A program made the position numbers and the translations under genes. From contig JAEYHZ010000021.1 of NCBI GenBank assembly GCA_023409265.1, positions 1 through 64,000 on the forward strand: a stretch of DNA of 64,000 nt. The letters are read 5' to 3'. The first letter of the stretch is position 1, and each line of letters opens with the position of its first letter. The DNA is from Bacillota bacterium (GTDB lineage: Bacteria; Bacillota; Clostridia; Acetivibrionales; DSM-1351). A model generated the notes under the pieces. It saw only the letters and a list, made by a program, of their open reading frames with translations. It searched no databases and was not told where the DNA came from. Of the stretch, positions 30,901 to 37,293 are shown in pieces.

Positions 30901-31505
30901 AAACGGGTCAGGTAACCTTTACGGCACAAAGCTTTGGAAATTATGCTGTAGTGTATGTAAACAAAACCTTTAATGACTTGAACAACTACTTATGGGCAAA
31001 AGAAAAAATTGAAGTTATGGCAGCAAAAGGTATTATTAACGGTACGTCCGAGACAACATATTCACCATCAAAGAACATTACAAGAGCGGATTTCGTAGTT
31101 CTTCTGGTTAATGCCCTTGGTTTGAATGCAGCACCGGGTGGAAATTTTGAGGATGTAAATAAGGACAGCTACTATTACAATGCCGTTGCTATAGCAAAAG
31201 AGCTGGGGATTGTTACCGGAGTAGGAAATAATAAATTTAATCCTGCCGAAAGTATTTCCAGACAGGACATGATGGTAATTGCAGCAAACGCCATGAAGGT
31301 TGCAGGAAAAGCAATAAGCAAAGGTTCAGCCTCAGATATTGCGGGATTTAAGGATGGAGAGCTTGTATCAGCCTATGCTGAAGCTGCTGCTGCCGCATTG
31401 GTTAAAGCAGGAATAATTACAGGCAGCGGAAATGCTCTAAATCCGCAGAAAACTGCAACAAGAGCTGAAACTGCAGTTATTATCTACAATATTTACAACA
31501 AATAA
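21912..31505 (+). CDS. Secreted S-layer-anchored hydrolase: clan GH-A barrel + two GH43 domains (3197 aa)
   Basis: This cell-surface enzyme is for arabinose-containing polymers. Domains: signal peptide (1-42); LamG-like (about 100-275), chitobiase C-terminal-type, LamG-like, chitobiase C-terminal-type, LamG-like (to about 810); clan GH-A barrel (about 815-1127; acid/base E974 in TYNEPS, likely nucleophile E1080 in MWELG); PA14; Big_2; GH43 (about 1363-1675; D1379, D1490, E1553); CBM6; Big_2; DUF1349-like sandwich; Big_2; LamG-like; second GH43 (about 2377-2680; D2389, D2496, E2560); Big_2; Ser/Pro linker; an unassigned domain; three SLH domains (about 3019-3197). Both GH43 modules keep the Asp/Asp/Glu triad, so each is probably active. 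The barrel's exact GH family is uncertain. ATG at 21912 follows GGAGGGAG; the reading frame extends further upstream without a better start. Confidence 0.85.
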   Translation: MFSKKAKSGLRKSHIRTISMFLAVALILSGIFPNIFMGTASATDIYDSHITDAGVTSANAADTTSEGAITVNPGEVVDGTLNQELNNFQLLSDSSYITDCFSDDFNDGNADGWTTFGSSDAGNRGVWSVNASGQYTIGGCPGAKAVAEGTSFTDLVYEADISVSGLNSDGTGFLFRVNNPVGNVADGYNGYYVAMRVDKRLQLGRVTGNNVWKELSVVTVPCTSGHLKVVAVGNNIKVYINNVQYLDYTDNDGSQVTSPGAIGLRTWWGTSQIDNISVRDYNTEPVEAPQFSIQEGIYNSEKTIEMTSATTGAEIRYTTDGSIPDSNSNLYTSPITVSNTTMFKAKAFMAGKPASDMVKALYVIATEGAKFSDDFEDGDNSAWAKYEGLEAGRTQTEADGIYTFTKPRGDKAVTGSGYTDFLLEGEVNPFASGQSSGFSFRVSNPGNGADKLDGYFVGINVSNYVEICKFSSAGSGVWTAIKNIPAVVNKNAANHLKIIGVGQNFYIYLNGEFVADFTDNSHAEGGIALRAWNDNGNVTYDNVSAVKLSPLKQQAAAPLISPEACTFADTQEVTISCSTADAVIHYTTDGSTPTAASPVYSGKITLTVTATVKAFAEKAGMNDSIVQSVTYTKATANLTDDFSDGNSNGWTTYGGTWSTADGAYSVNAGGGYKAVADGVNFADFTYEADVSFTGGTESNNTGLIFRVSEPKVGADMLKGYYAGICKDGKAQIGRFNNNWQELAAIPYPVVTGQVYRIKVIANGSNIDMYIDGNHVVSVVDSMFTSGTIGMRTWLVNSKYDNISVTTNTAAEKPVYDWSWVKGAVFVPTNVVNEIQQWKEYDHEVNDRELSYAHAYGINLVRVYLHNLLWENNSAKLLNDFEDFLSLADKYNIKVEVVFFDDCWDDHPTYDYDPAISPRYGAHNSRWVEAPGDDYKVLYNNADGVVKAKLKTYVEGIVSAHLDDDRIAFWNTYNEPSNGESGIYDQVTKQLMNDSRIWIKELGSKIPVSATAGQFSGAPFSDFLTWHPYEANYPKTFSSVGRTFTADASVLADECMQRNNQSVPGIVENYGNKGIGFVMWELGIGRDNCRFPWGSDVNPLTYEPEKPFHGVVYPDGHPWSVDDVKALKGAAFDTLPLFRVQYFKDSSFTDLVKTSITPRIDFDLGDEKGTGSPDASAGIDKDNFSIRWAGSIRPAASGSYTFYADSDNIAGIWVGNTKVVDKTSNIREEVSGSIELTAGQQYPVKIEYVHATGSASMHIKWSGPSLVKTVLLPVLSTSPVTAVSLNSDTLVLGVGDSRKLFASLEPLDAANQKVTWSTDNPAFVKVDQDGTVKALAEGSAVITVTTEDGNYTDTCTVTVTRSSKFSNPIVPVSSGAGSADPSVVFKDGYYYYCKSENDGAILVAKARRLQDIGTAPRVAVYTPPSGTMYSKELWAPELQYLNGKWYIYFAADNGSNANHRMYVLEGNSQDPQGGYTFKGKISDSTDKWAIDGAVLENDGKLYFVWSGWEGNVDGKQDLYIAPMSNPWTISGDRVRISSPENDWEKKAGPAYINEGPEILKKDGKIFIVYSASGSWSDDYCLGMLTNTDGDVLNPAAWTKTGPVFSKAAGAYGTGHNSFTVSPDGTEDWIVYHADKNSGGSWANRSVRAQKFTWNADGTPNFGTPAGYGELIEQPSGTPEVNRYTYEAEDAVIGGNAKIVDSGNASGGKVAGNLNTADSDYVLFNVNATKAGTYTLTIMTDNGSAEGLAEQKVIVNDGAPQTVTYKNFGWNNFNPSSLTVTLKEGLNTIKLAKKTAFAQIDRIVLEELEDNGVAVPVESLSLNKQSITVTKGQNATITASIRPIAGTNKAVTISTTDNQIAAAVKTGEDIASGTVTITIDGIAPGSTIIKVASAENPEIYAECEVTVRDLPADPDLSGYTVDNFDGAALDTNTWSIWNETPEDWSMGQGAVTIHTQPTDVYQDNNSQNNVFLRSIPASGDFEIVTKLTAPIALNHQQAGLFVWKDADNFVKLAHVWVNGRTLETAYEVSRTYKKPGNFAAHPGGDTVTLKIKKLGNVYTTYYWDGYSWIQASDPVTTTLGTPVKVGFFANNIVATGDRINAVFEYFAIKEISGGVDLDKKAHTIPKGESSKLTNNGLSGANVIWSSGDNSIATVDQNGLVTAISSGRVIITAQSKEGDFKDECIVTVPETETQPEILFTDDFSGSNTGWSTYGGTWQVVNGEYTVNSGAGYKAVLNKNFTDYVLEADVQITSGSEAGLIFRVSNPSTGADAFSGYYLGINAAQKSAVLGKMENGSWTEIANKKLNIKVGEWTHMKVVVDQAHIQAFINDNPLNTNAYPKFDLVESTHIATGKIGLRTFNAAAKFDNVKVSTYKAADLGETYTNPVLPDTADPYVLQYNGTYYLYGTNTDTSDTNKSRGIKVYTSTDLVNWTDRGLALKNEDSWGNKWFWAPEVVERNGTFYMYYAVEERLAVATGKSPLGPFVQEVQEPIKPDTVKIDAHVFKDDDGKQYLYFVRFNNANEIWVAELNDDMKTIKEETMTFCFRPTQAWEQSQKQPVANINEGPFVIKHNGLYYLTYSGNHFESPDYGVGYATSTSPMGPWTKYEYNPIMKSNLVVPGAGHHSLVYSPDGTELFMVYHTHYNIGSTEPRKLSIDRVHFVQQGNGLPDAMEVWGPTVTPQPMPSNGNVVAPVTSITIAGENGANTITAYGGTLKMTKVVTPENADNSVIWSIVSGSEYATISADGVLTAKANGIVTVKAVAKDGSGVESNVYTVTITNQNKPAEPSNPPSTPPASNSGSSSGSSGTPAETKPQTAQLEVKPVLNGTGGTAQAAVSSEELKKALEAATLDSAGNKTVTIVVSEVKGAKQYALELPKTSVTSVQTNLLKIDCPVATIIVPGNLFNTKDVKGDKVEISIGTGDKSKVKDEAAIKTIGDRPVIEIKASADGKALKFGNSQTAVTVSLDYKPTAGELKNSEHITVWAIDENGNTRPVPSGKYDAETGQVTFTAQSFGNYAVVYVNKTFNDLNNYLWAKEKIEVMAAKGIINGTSETTYSPSKNITRADFVVLLVNALGLNAAPGGNFEDVNKDSYYYNAVAIAKELGIVTGVGNNKFNPAESISRQDMMVIAANAMKVAGKAISKGSASDIAGFKDGELVSAYAEAAAAALVKAGIITGSGNALNPQKTATRAETAVIIYNIYNK

Positions 31506-31532
31506 GTTTATAGTATTTACAAGATGAATTGG

Positions 31533-31576
31533 GACCTCCGGGTTCAGTACAGTAGTATTGAACCCGGAGGTCTTTT
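31533..31576 (+). terminator. Terminator after the GH43 enzyme gene
   Basis: GACCTCCGGGTTCA (31533-31546) pairs perfectly with TGAACCCGGAGGTC (31559-31572), followed by TTTT. The rest of 31506-31817 holds only the promoter described next. Confidence 0.92.
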
Positions 31577-31709
31577 AAATTTGTTTACATATATTCCATA
31601 TTAGTGCGGTTAGGTATGGTATTAAAGCAGACAAGGCTGTATAATTAAAGTTATCAAATAGTCTTATCAAGATTTCATAAAAAGTATAATGTAAATAACA
31701 TAAAATAGA

Positions 31710-31739
31710 TTGAACAAGTACTTATGAAGAATTTATAAT
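31710..31739 (+). promoter_or_regulatory. SigA-type promoter of the second sensor kinase
   Basis: TTGAAC (31710-31715) and TATAAT (31734-31739) are separated by 18 bp, a good vegetative promoter about 80 bp before the kinase start. It lacks the 19-bp motif, which suggests separate control from the furanose locus. Confidence 0.6.
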
Positions 31740-31817
31740 ACCGAAATACATAATTTTTGTGATTATATGTTTGAGAGTATGTACGGTTCTGCATTTTTCT
31801 AAAAATAGGAGATTGGC

Positions 31818-33602
31818 ATGAAGATAAGAGCTTTTATCAGAAAACTGGATAATATTAAAATAAAACAAAAGCTTCTATTTTCATATATCATTGTTGTTTT
31901 TATTCCTGTCTTGCTCGTTGGAATTATCCTTTCTTATAATATGAGACAAATGGTAGTCGAGAGAGCTTTAAAGGAAGCAACGATAAGCGTGGACAGAACA
32001 TTTTCACGCTTTAATGAATCCTTGAAGGTTGCTATGGATCTATCTTATATGACCAGAATAGATGAGAGCCTGGAAAAACTCCTGGTAAAAAAGTATACCA
32101 GTGTTCAGGAAATCATGGATGCTTATGGTGAATATACAAATTTCAACAGGTATTCAAACTTATATAGTGTTGAGATAAGCAGTATAAAGTTTTATACCCA
32201 CAATGATACAATAATTGATAATGGCATGTTCGCCAGAATTACACCGGAAATCCAAAAACACAGCTGGTTTCAAAAAGCTATTAGTGCCAAAGGTAAAATT
32301 GTTTGGCAGTATACTACTGATGAACTTAAAAATAAAAAGAGCTTTTCTTTAACCACTGTTATCAACGGCAGATTTGAAACTGTTTATCTTGGAGTTATGG
32401 TTATAAGGATAAGTGAGGAATATTTAAATAATATTCTTCGAAATGAGCCATATCAAACTGTTATCTGTAATGAAGCCGGAACTGTCATTGCTTCCAGTAA
32501 GGCTGGGCTGACAGGAAACCCACTGGAGAATACGGAGCTATCTACCTGCAAAGACCTGAATGATGGTATATGGGATGTGGAATACAACAATGAGCCCTCA
32601 AAAGCAGTTGTAAAAAATATCATAATCAGTCAGCAAAACGGAAAATTCAAAATCATTTCTATTGTTCCTGTAAATGTAATAGAGAAAGAAACCAGTAAGA
32701 TAGCTTTTATGGGAATTGTCATAATGATCTGCAGCCTTCTTTTGGCATTTATATTTATAACAATATTTACCAGTGCTATCAGTAAGAGGGTTAAGGTTTT
32801 AAGTAAAGAGATGCACCACGTAGCTATGGGCAATTTTGAAATAGTTTCAGTTCTTGACGGAGGAGATGAAATAGGGCAATTATCCAAGGATCTTGAAACA
32901 ATGGTAAAGAGTATTCAGGATCTCATATTGGAAGTATATGAAGTCAATAATCAAAAAAATCAGCTTGCCGTAAAGCAAAAGGAAATAGAACTTAAGATGC
33001 TGGCAAATCAAATCAACCCGCATTTTTTATTTAATGCACTGGAAACCATAAGAATGAGAGCTCATGTAAAAGGTGATACGGAAATTGCTGATGTAGTTAA
33101 GCAGCTCGGTAAAATCATGAGAAGAAATCTTGAAATCGGCAATAATCTTATCACTCTAAAGTCCGAAATAGAGATGGTTATAAACTATCTCGAAATTCAA
33201 AAATTCAGATATGGTGATAAAATTCAATATGAAATAAAGCTGGATGATGAGTTTAATGACTATTTGATTATGCCTCTGATTGTTCAGCCTATAGTAGAAA
33301 ATGCAGTAATTCATGGCCTTGAGTTTAAAAGCGGTCCGGGGAAAGTAGCTGTTACTGCTGTTAAAGAAGACAGCTATATCAAAATAATCATTGAAGACAA
33401 CGGTATGGGTATGGAAGCAGACAGACTACGGCATGTTTTAAATTCTCTTGAAGAAGAAACTGAGAACCAGGGAAGACATATTGGCCTCAAGAATGTTCAC
33501 CAGCGAATCAAGCTGTGCTATGGTGAAGGATATGGACTGTTAATACATAGCGAGAAGGATATTGGGACAAAAATTACTATAGTTTTACCAGGCGTGGTGT
33601 AG
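31818..33602 (+). CDS. YesM-type sensor histidine kinase (second system)
   Basis: This 594-aa membrane kinase has TM1 at about 20-40, an extracellular Cache-like domain, TM2 at about 295-320, HAMP, the phosphoacceptor H402 in NPHFLFNALET and an HATPase domain (IVENAVIHG, IEDNGMGM). ATG follows AGGAGA. It is paired with the AraC-type regulator downstream and, beyond that, a CUT1-type importer. The order kinase-regulator-permeases-binding protein is common for oligosaccharide uptake in Clostridia and Paenibacilli. The ligand is unknown. Confidence 0.9.
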   Translation: MKIRAFIRKLDNIKIKQKLLFSYIIVVFIPVLLVGIILSYNMRQMVVERALKEATISVDRTFSRFNESLKVAMDLSYMTRIDESLEKLLVKKYTSVQEIMDAYGEYTNFNRYSNLYSVEISSIKFYTHNDTIIDNGMFARITPEIQKHSWFQKAISAKGKIVWQYTTDELKNKKSFSLTTVINGRFETVYLGVMVIRISEEYLNNILRNEPYQTVICNEAGTVIASSKAGLTGNPLENTELSTCKDLNDGIWDVEYNNEPSKAVVKNIIISQQNGKFKIISIVPVNVIEKETSKIAFMGIVIMICSLLLAFIFITIFTSAISKRVKVLSKEMHHVAMGNFEIVSVLDGGDEIGQLSKDLETMVKSIQDLILEVYEVNNQKNQLAVKQKEIELKMLANQINPHFLFNALETIRMRAHVKGDTEIADVVKQLGKIMRRNLEIGNNLITLKSEIEMVINYLEIQKFRYGDKIQYEIKLDDEFNDYLIMPLIVQPIVENAVIHGLEFKSGPGKVAVTAVKEDSYIKIIIEDNGMGMEADRLRHVLNSLEEETENQGRHIGLKNVHQRIKLCYGEGYGLLIHSEKDIGTKITIVLPGVV

Positions 33603-33649
33603 TAATAAAGTTAACTTAAGACAGTTTCATTTAGTGGAGGATTTGTTTC

Positions 33650-35185
33650 ATGAAAGTATTATTGATAGACGATGAACCGATGATTAGAGAAGGCCTTAAG
33701 TCCATAATAGATTGGAGCAAACTGGGTTTTGAAATCTGTGGAGAAGCTGAAGACGGTAAGAAAGGCATGGAACAGATACTGCTTCTTAAACCGGATATAG
33801 CAATCGTTGATATTAAAATGCCCGAAATGAATGGACTTGAGATGATCGAAAAACTCAAGGAATATGATATTAACTGTGAAATGATTGTTTTGACAGCTTA
33901 TACTGATTTTAAGTTTGCTCAAAAGTCTATAGAGCTGGGAATTCATTCATACATATTAAAACCTATTGAAGAAGATGAATTAAGAGAGAAAGTCTGTAAG
34001 CTGAGGGATGAAATTTTAAACAGCCGGACACAGAAACAATATATTAATGTCGGAATTTCGCTTTCCAGGGAAAAGGTCCTGCAATCACTTGCACTGGGTG
34101 AATTATGTATCAATAGTATTGAAGAATATAACAGGAAATATAATTTTGGATTCCCCTGGGCAAACTACCAGATTGTTTTAATCGATATATACAACACAAA
34201 TGAATATAAGTCTTCAATTATCAATTGTATAAAAAACGAAGTTGAGAGCTTCATACTTCAAAGGAATGCAGGCTTTGTTTTTGAGATAAACGGATATACA
34301 GCAATTCTTATCAGGGACATATGTATCCGACCATCCAATAAGTTGATCGCTGATCTCCACAAGCTTTTATTAAATAAGCTTGGCAAGGATGTTGTTATGA
34401 TACTGGGACCAATTGTAGACTCATATGAAGAGATTTATTCTTCCTGCGATCACGCATTTAAATTAATAAATAAGAAGTTTATATATGGACATAAGAGAGT
34501 GATTTCAAATTTTGAAGGTATCCAGCCCGAGGTTGTCAGCGGTAATATCAGTATTGATGAAAATGACATGATTACGAAATTATGCACTGCAATAGATGTA
34601 GATAATCACGATTATATAAATAATATTACTGAGGATATTTTAACTTATTTTCTGAGTTGTGATGACAATGAGAGTATTATCAAATCCAGATATGCTCATA
34701 TGTATCTCATGATTGTAAACAGGATCATTAAGGATAATGAGAGTGTTAATTATAATCTTGAAACAAAAGATGTAATTGATGAAATATATAAGAAGGACAG
34801 TCTGCAGGAATTACATGGCTATTTTAAATATAATATTATATATATTTCAGAAAGCCTTGCAAAACAACGTCCTGAAAACCTTGTTGAGAAAATATTGGAT
34901 TACATAAACCGTAATTATTTTTCAGATATAAAGCTCGAGGGTCTGGCTGAAATTTTTAATTATAACAGCGCCTATCTGGGCAAGTTATTTAAAAACAATA
35001 CCGGTATGTCATTTAATACTTATCTTGATACGGTACGGGTTAACAAAGCCAAGGATATGCTCAAGGAAGGTATGAAAGTTTATCAGGTTGCTGAAAAAAC
35101 AGGGTATAAGGATATTGCGTATTTCTACAAGAAATTTAAGAAATATGCAGGTGTCCCTCCCACTAATTTTAAAGAAAAAAATTAA
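33650..35185 (+). CDS. YesN-type response regulator with AraC DNA-binding domain (second system)
   Basis: This is a 511-aa regulator: receiver domain with D7, D8, the phosphoacceptor D54 in IVDIKMP and K in ILKP; a long middle domain (about 130-400) of the kind seen in YesN proteins; and a C-terminal AraC-type double helix-turn-helix (about 410-511, KLEGLAEIFNYNSAYLGKLF, VYQVAEKTGYKDIAYFYKKF). ATG follows GTGGAGG. Its likely target is the importer operon starting at 35344, by proximity. Confidence 0.9.
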   Translation: MKVLLIDDEPMIREGLKSIIDWSKLGFEICGEAEDGKKGMEQILLLKPDIAIVDIKMPEMNGLEMIEKLKEYDINCEMIVLTAYTDFKFAQKSIELGIHSYILKPIEEDELREKVCKLRDEILNSRTQKQYINVGISLSREKVLQSLALGELCINSIEEYNRKYNFGFPWANYQIVLIDIYNTNEYKSSIINCIKNEVESFILQRNAGFVFEINGYTAILIRDICIRPSNKLIADLHKLLLNKLGKDVVMILGPIVDSYEEIYSSCDHAFKLINKKFIYGHKRVISNFEGIQPEVVSGNISIDENDMITKLCTAIDVDNHDYINNITEDILTYFLSCDDNESIIKSRYAHMYLMIVNRIIKDNESVNYNLETKDVIDEIYKKDSLQELHGYFKYNIIYISESLAKQRPENLVEKILDYINRNYFSDIKLEGLAEIFNYNSAYLGKLFKNNTGMSFNTYLDTVRVNKAKDMLKEGMKVYQVAEKTGYKDIAYFYKKFKKYAGVPPTNFKEKN

Positions 35186-35343
35186 TATTTAACACTAATT
35201 ATTACAGGGTTTTTGTTTAAAAAATTACGGTATTTTTTATATTAAGTGAATGATATATTGTTTATGTAAGATAAATATGTGTTGGCAGGCAATTTGACGA
35301 ACCCGTGTTTATCTTTATAAATACATCTCGTGGGGGTATACCG

Positions 35344-36309
35344 ATGCAAAACAATGTTATAGTAAACAAGATACCTTCTGACACTAAAAAAACTTCACGC
35401 AAATTAAGTTTAAAGGTCTTAAAGGAACAAAAATATCTTATCCTGATGTCATTCCCTTTTATAATATGGCTATTCATTTTTAAATACATACCATTATGGG
35501 GCTGGACTATGGCATTCCAGAAATATATGCCGGGAAGATCCTTTTTTAAACAGGAATGGGTCGGATTTGAGTACTTTATTAAAATGTTTCAGGACTCTGC
35601 TTTTTACCTTGTAATGAGAAATACTGTAGCAATGAGTCTTTTGTCTTTAATTTTTGGATTCACACTTCCTATTGTTTTAGCTGTTCTAATCAATGAAATT
35701 CAAGCAAATAAATTTAAAAGGGTCGTTCAGACAATATCCTATTTACCTCATTTTGTATCGTGGGTTATTGTGGCAAGCCTGTTCAGCAAAATGCTGTCAA
35801 TTGACGGCGGTGTGGTTAATAATATGCTGCTGAGCCTTGGGATAATCGATAAACCTGTATCCTTCATGGGGGAACCCAAGTTGTTCTGGGGTATAGTGAC
35901 CTTCGCAGATGTCTGGAAGGAAATCGGGTGGAATTCAATTATTTTCCTTGCAGCTATTGCCGGTATATCACCTGATTTATATGAATCAGCAATGGTTGAT
36001 GGGGCTAGCAGGCTGAGGAGAATATGGCATATAACCTTACCGGGAATTCTTCCAACAGTTATGGTAATTCTTATAATGACAATGGGGAATCTCATAAATA
36101 TAGGATTTGAAAGACAGTACCTGATGAGAACTTCACTGGTACGAGATTATTCAGATGTGCTTGATCTATATATTCTAGACTATGGAGTTTCAGCAGGCAG
36201 GTGGGCCTTTGGAACAGCAGCTGGTATGTTTAAGTCAGTGGTAAGTATAATTCTCCTGTTCGGAGCAAATACCATCAGCAAAAAAACCTTAGGTGTCAAA
36301 CTGGTATAG
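35344..36309 (+). CDS. CUT1-type sugar ABC permease (LplB-like)
   Basis: This 321-aa membrane permease of the MalF/UgpA class has six hydrophobic segments and the EAA-type loop ESAMVDGASRLRRIWHITLP that contacts the ATPase. ATG at 35344 directly follows GGGGG (35332-35336); the frame's longer form lacks a ribosome binding site. It is the first gene of a three-gene importer without an ATPase, so it probably uses a shared MsmX/UgpC-type ATPase encoded elsewhere. Confidence 0.88.
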   Translation: MQNNVIVNKIPSDTKKTSRKLSLKVLKEQKYLILMSFPFIIWLFIFKYIPLWGWTMAFQKYMPGRSFFKQEWVGFEYFIKMFQDSAFYLVMRNTVAMSLLSLIFGFTLPIVLAVLINEIQANKFKRVVQTISYLPHFVSWVIVASLFSKMLSIDGGVVNNMLLSLGIIDKPVSFMGEPKLFWGIVTFADVWKEIGWNSIIFLAAIAGISPDLYESAMVDGASRLRRIWHITLPGILPTVMVILIMTMGNLINIGFERQYLMRTSLVRDYSDVLDLYILDYGVSAGRWAFGTAAGMFKSVVSIILLFGANTISKKTLGVKLV

Positions 36310-36326
36310 AGAGAGGGGGAATCGGT

Positions 36327-37217
36327 GTGAGAAAAGTATCTGCAGGAGACAGGGCATTTGATATAGCAAATTATACATTTATGATAATTCTTACAATAGT
36401 TACACTTTATCCTTTTCTTAATGTACTGGCCATTTCACTAAATGACTCGATAGATACGGTTAAAGGCGGAATAACTATTCTACCAAGAAAGTTTACATTT
36501 AGTAATTATATTCAGATTTTTCAGACAGACGCCTTATTGAGTTCAACTTTAATGTCAGTACTGAGAACAGTGGTTGGAACAATTACCGGAATTATCAGTA
36601 CCGGTATGGTTGCCTTCGTAATTAGCAGAGAGGATTTCTTTGCAAAGAAATTTGTAACAATGGCTTTTATTTTTACAATGTACGTAAGTGGTGGCTTGAT
36701 ACCTGAATATATGCTGATAAGAAATCTTCACCTGACAGGAAACTTCTTTGTTTACATATTACCTGGGTTAATAAGCGTATTTAATGTAATTGTGTTAAGA
36801 TCCTTTATTGATGCATTGCCATTTGAACTTCAGGAATCAGCAAAGCTGGATGGGGCAAACGATCTGATAATCTTTATAAAAATCATATTTCCACTTTGTC
36901 TTCCGGTAATTGCAACTCTTTCACTTTTTATTGCAGTTGGACAGTGGAATTCCTGGTTTGACACATATCTCTACACTGGGTCGAAAAAATGGTTGAGTAC
37001 ACTCCAGTATGAACTTCAGAAGATTTTACTCAGTGCCCAGTCATCAGGACAGCAGGACATATACGGATCTTCCGACATGGTTTCACAGAAGAGAGTTTCT
37101 CCTGAATCCTTAAGAATGGCAATGACCATAGTTGCAACTCTTCCAATACTATTTGTTTACCCGTTTGTACAGAAGTATTTTATCAAAGGTTTGACTTTAG
37201 GAGGCGTTAAGGCATAA
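36327..37217 (+). CDS. CUT1-type sugar ABC permease (LplC/YtcP-like)
   Basis: This is the second permease, 296 aa, of the MalG class. It has six hydrophobic segments and the EAA loop ESAKLDGANDLIIFIKIIFP. It starts at GTG behind AGAGGGGG, 17 bp after the first permease gene. The stretch VSQKRVSPESLRMAMTIVAT is typical of the LplC/YtcP family, which serves oligosaccharides such as pectin fragments in related bacteria. The substrate here cannot be read from sequence. Confidence 0.88.
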   Translation: MRKVSAGDRAFDIANYTFMIILTIVTLYPFLNVLAISLNDSIDTVKGGITILPRKFTFSNYIQIFQTDALLSSTLMSVLRTVVGTITGIISTGMVAFVISREDFFAKKFVTMAFIFTMYVSGGLIPEYMLIRNLHLTGNFFVYILPGLISVFNVIVLRSFIDALPFELQESAKLDGANDLIIFIKIIFPLCLPVIATLSLFIAVGQWNSWFDTYLYTGSKKWLSTLQYELQKILLSAQSSGQQDIYGSSDMVSQKRVSPESLRMAMTIVATLPILFVYPFVQKYFIKGLTLGGVKA

Positions 37218-37293
37218 ATGCTCTATCGTATTAAACTGTTTTTATATGGGCTTTCCCATTTAAAATACTAAAAGAAATAAAGGAGGATATAAC

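Noticed and set aside
1801..31000. Minus-strand ORFs inside the two giant genes
   Set aside because: They are shadows of long coding regions, without ribosome binding sites or recognisable domains.
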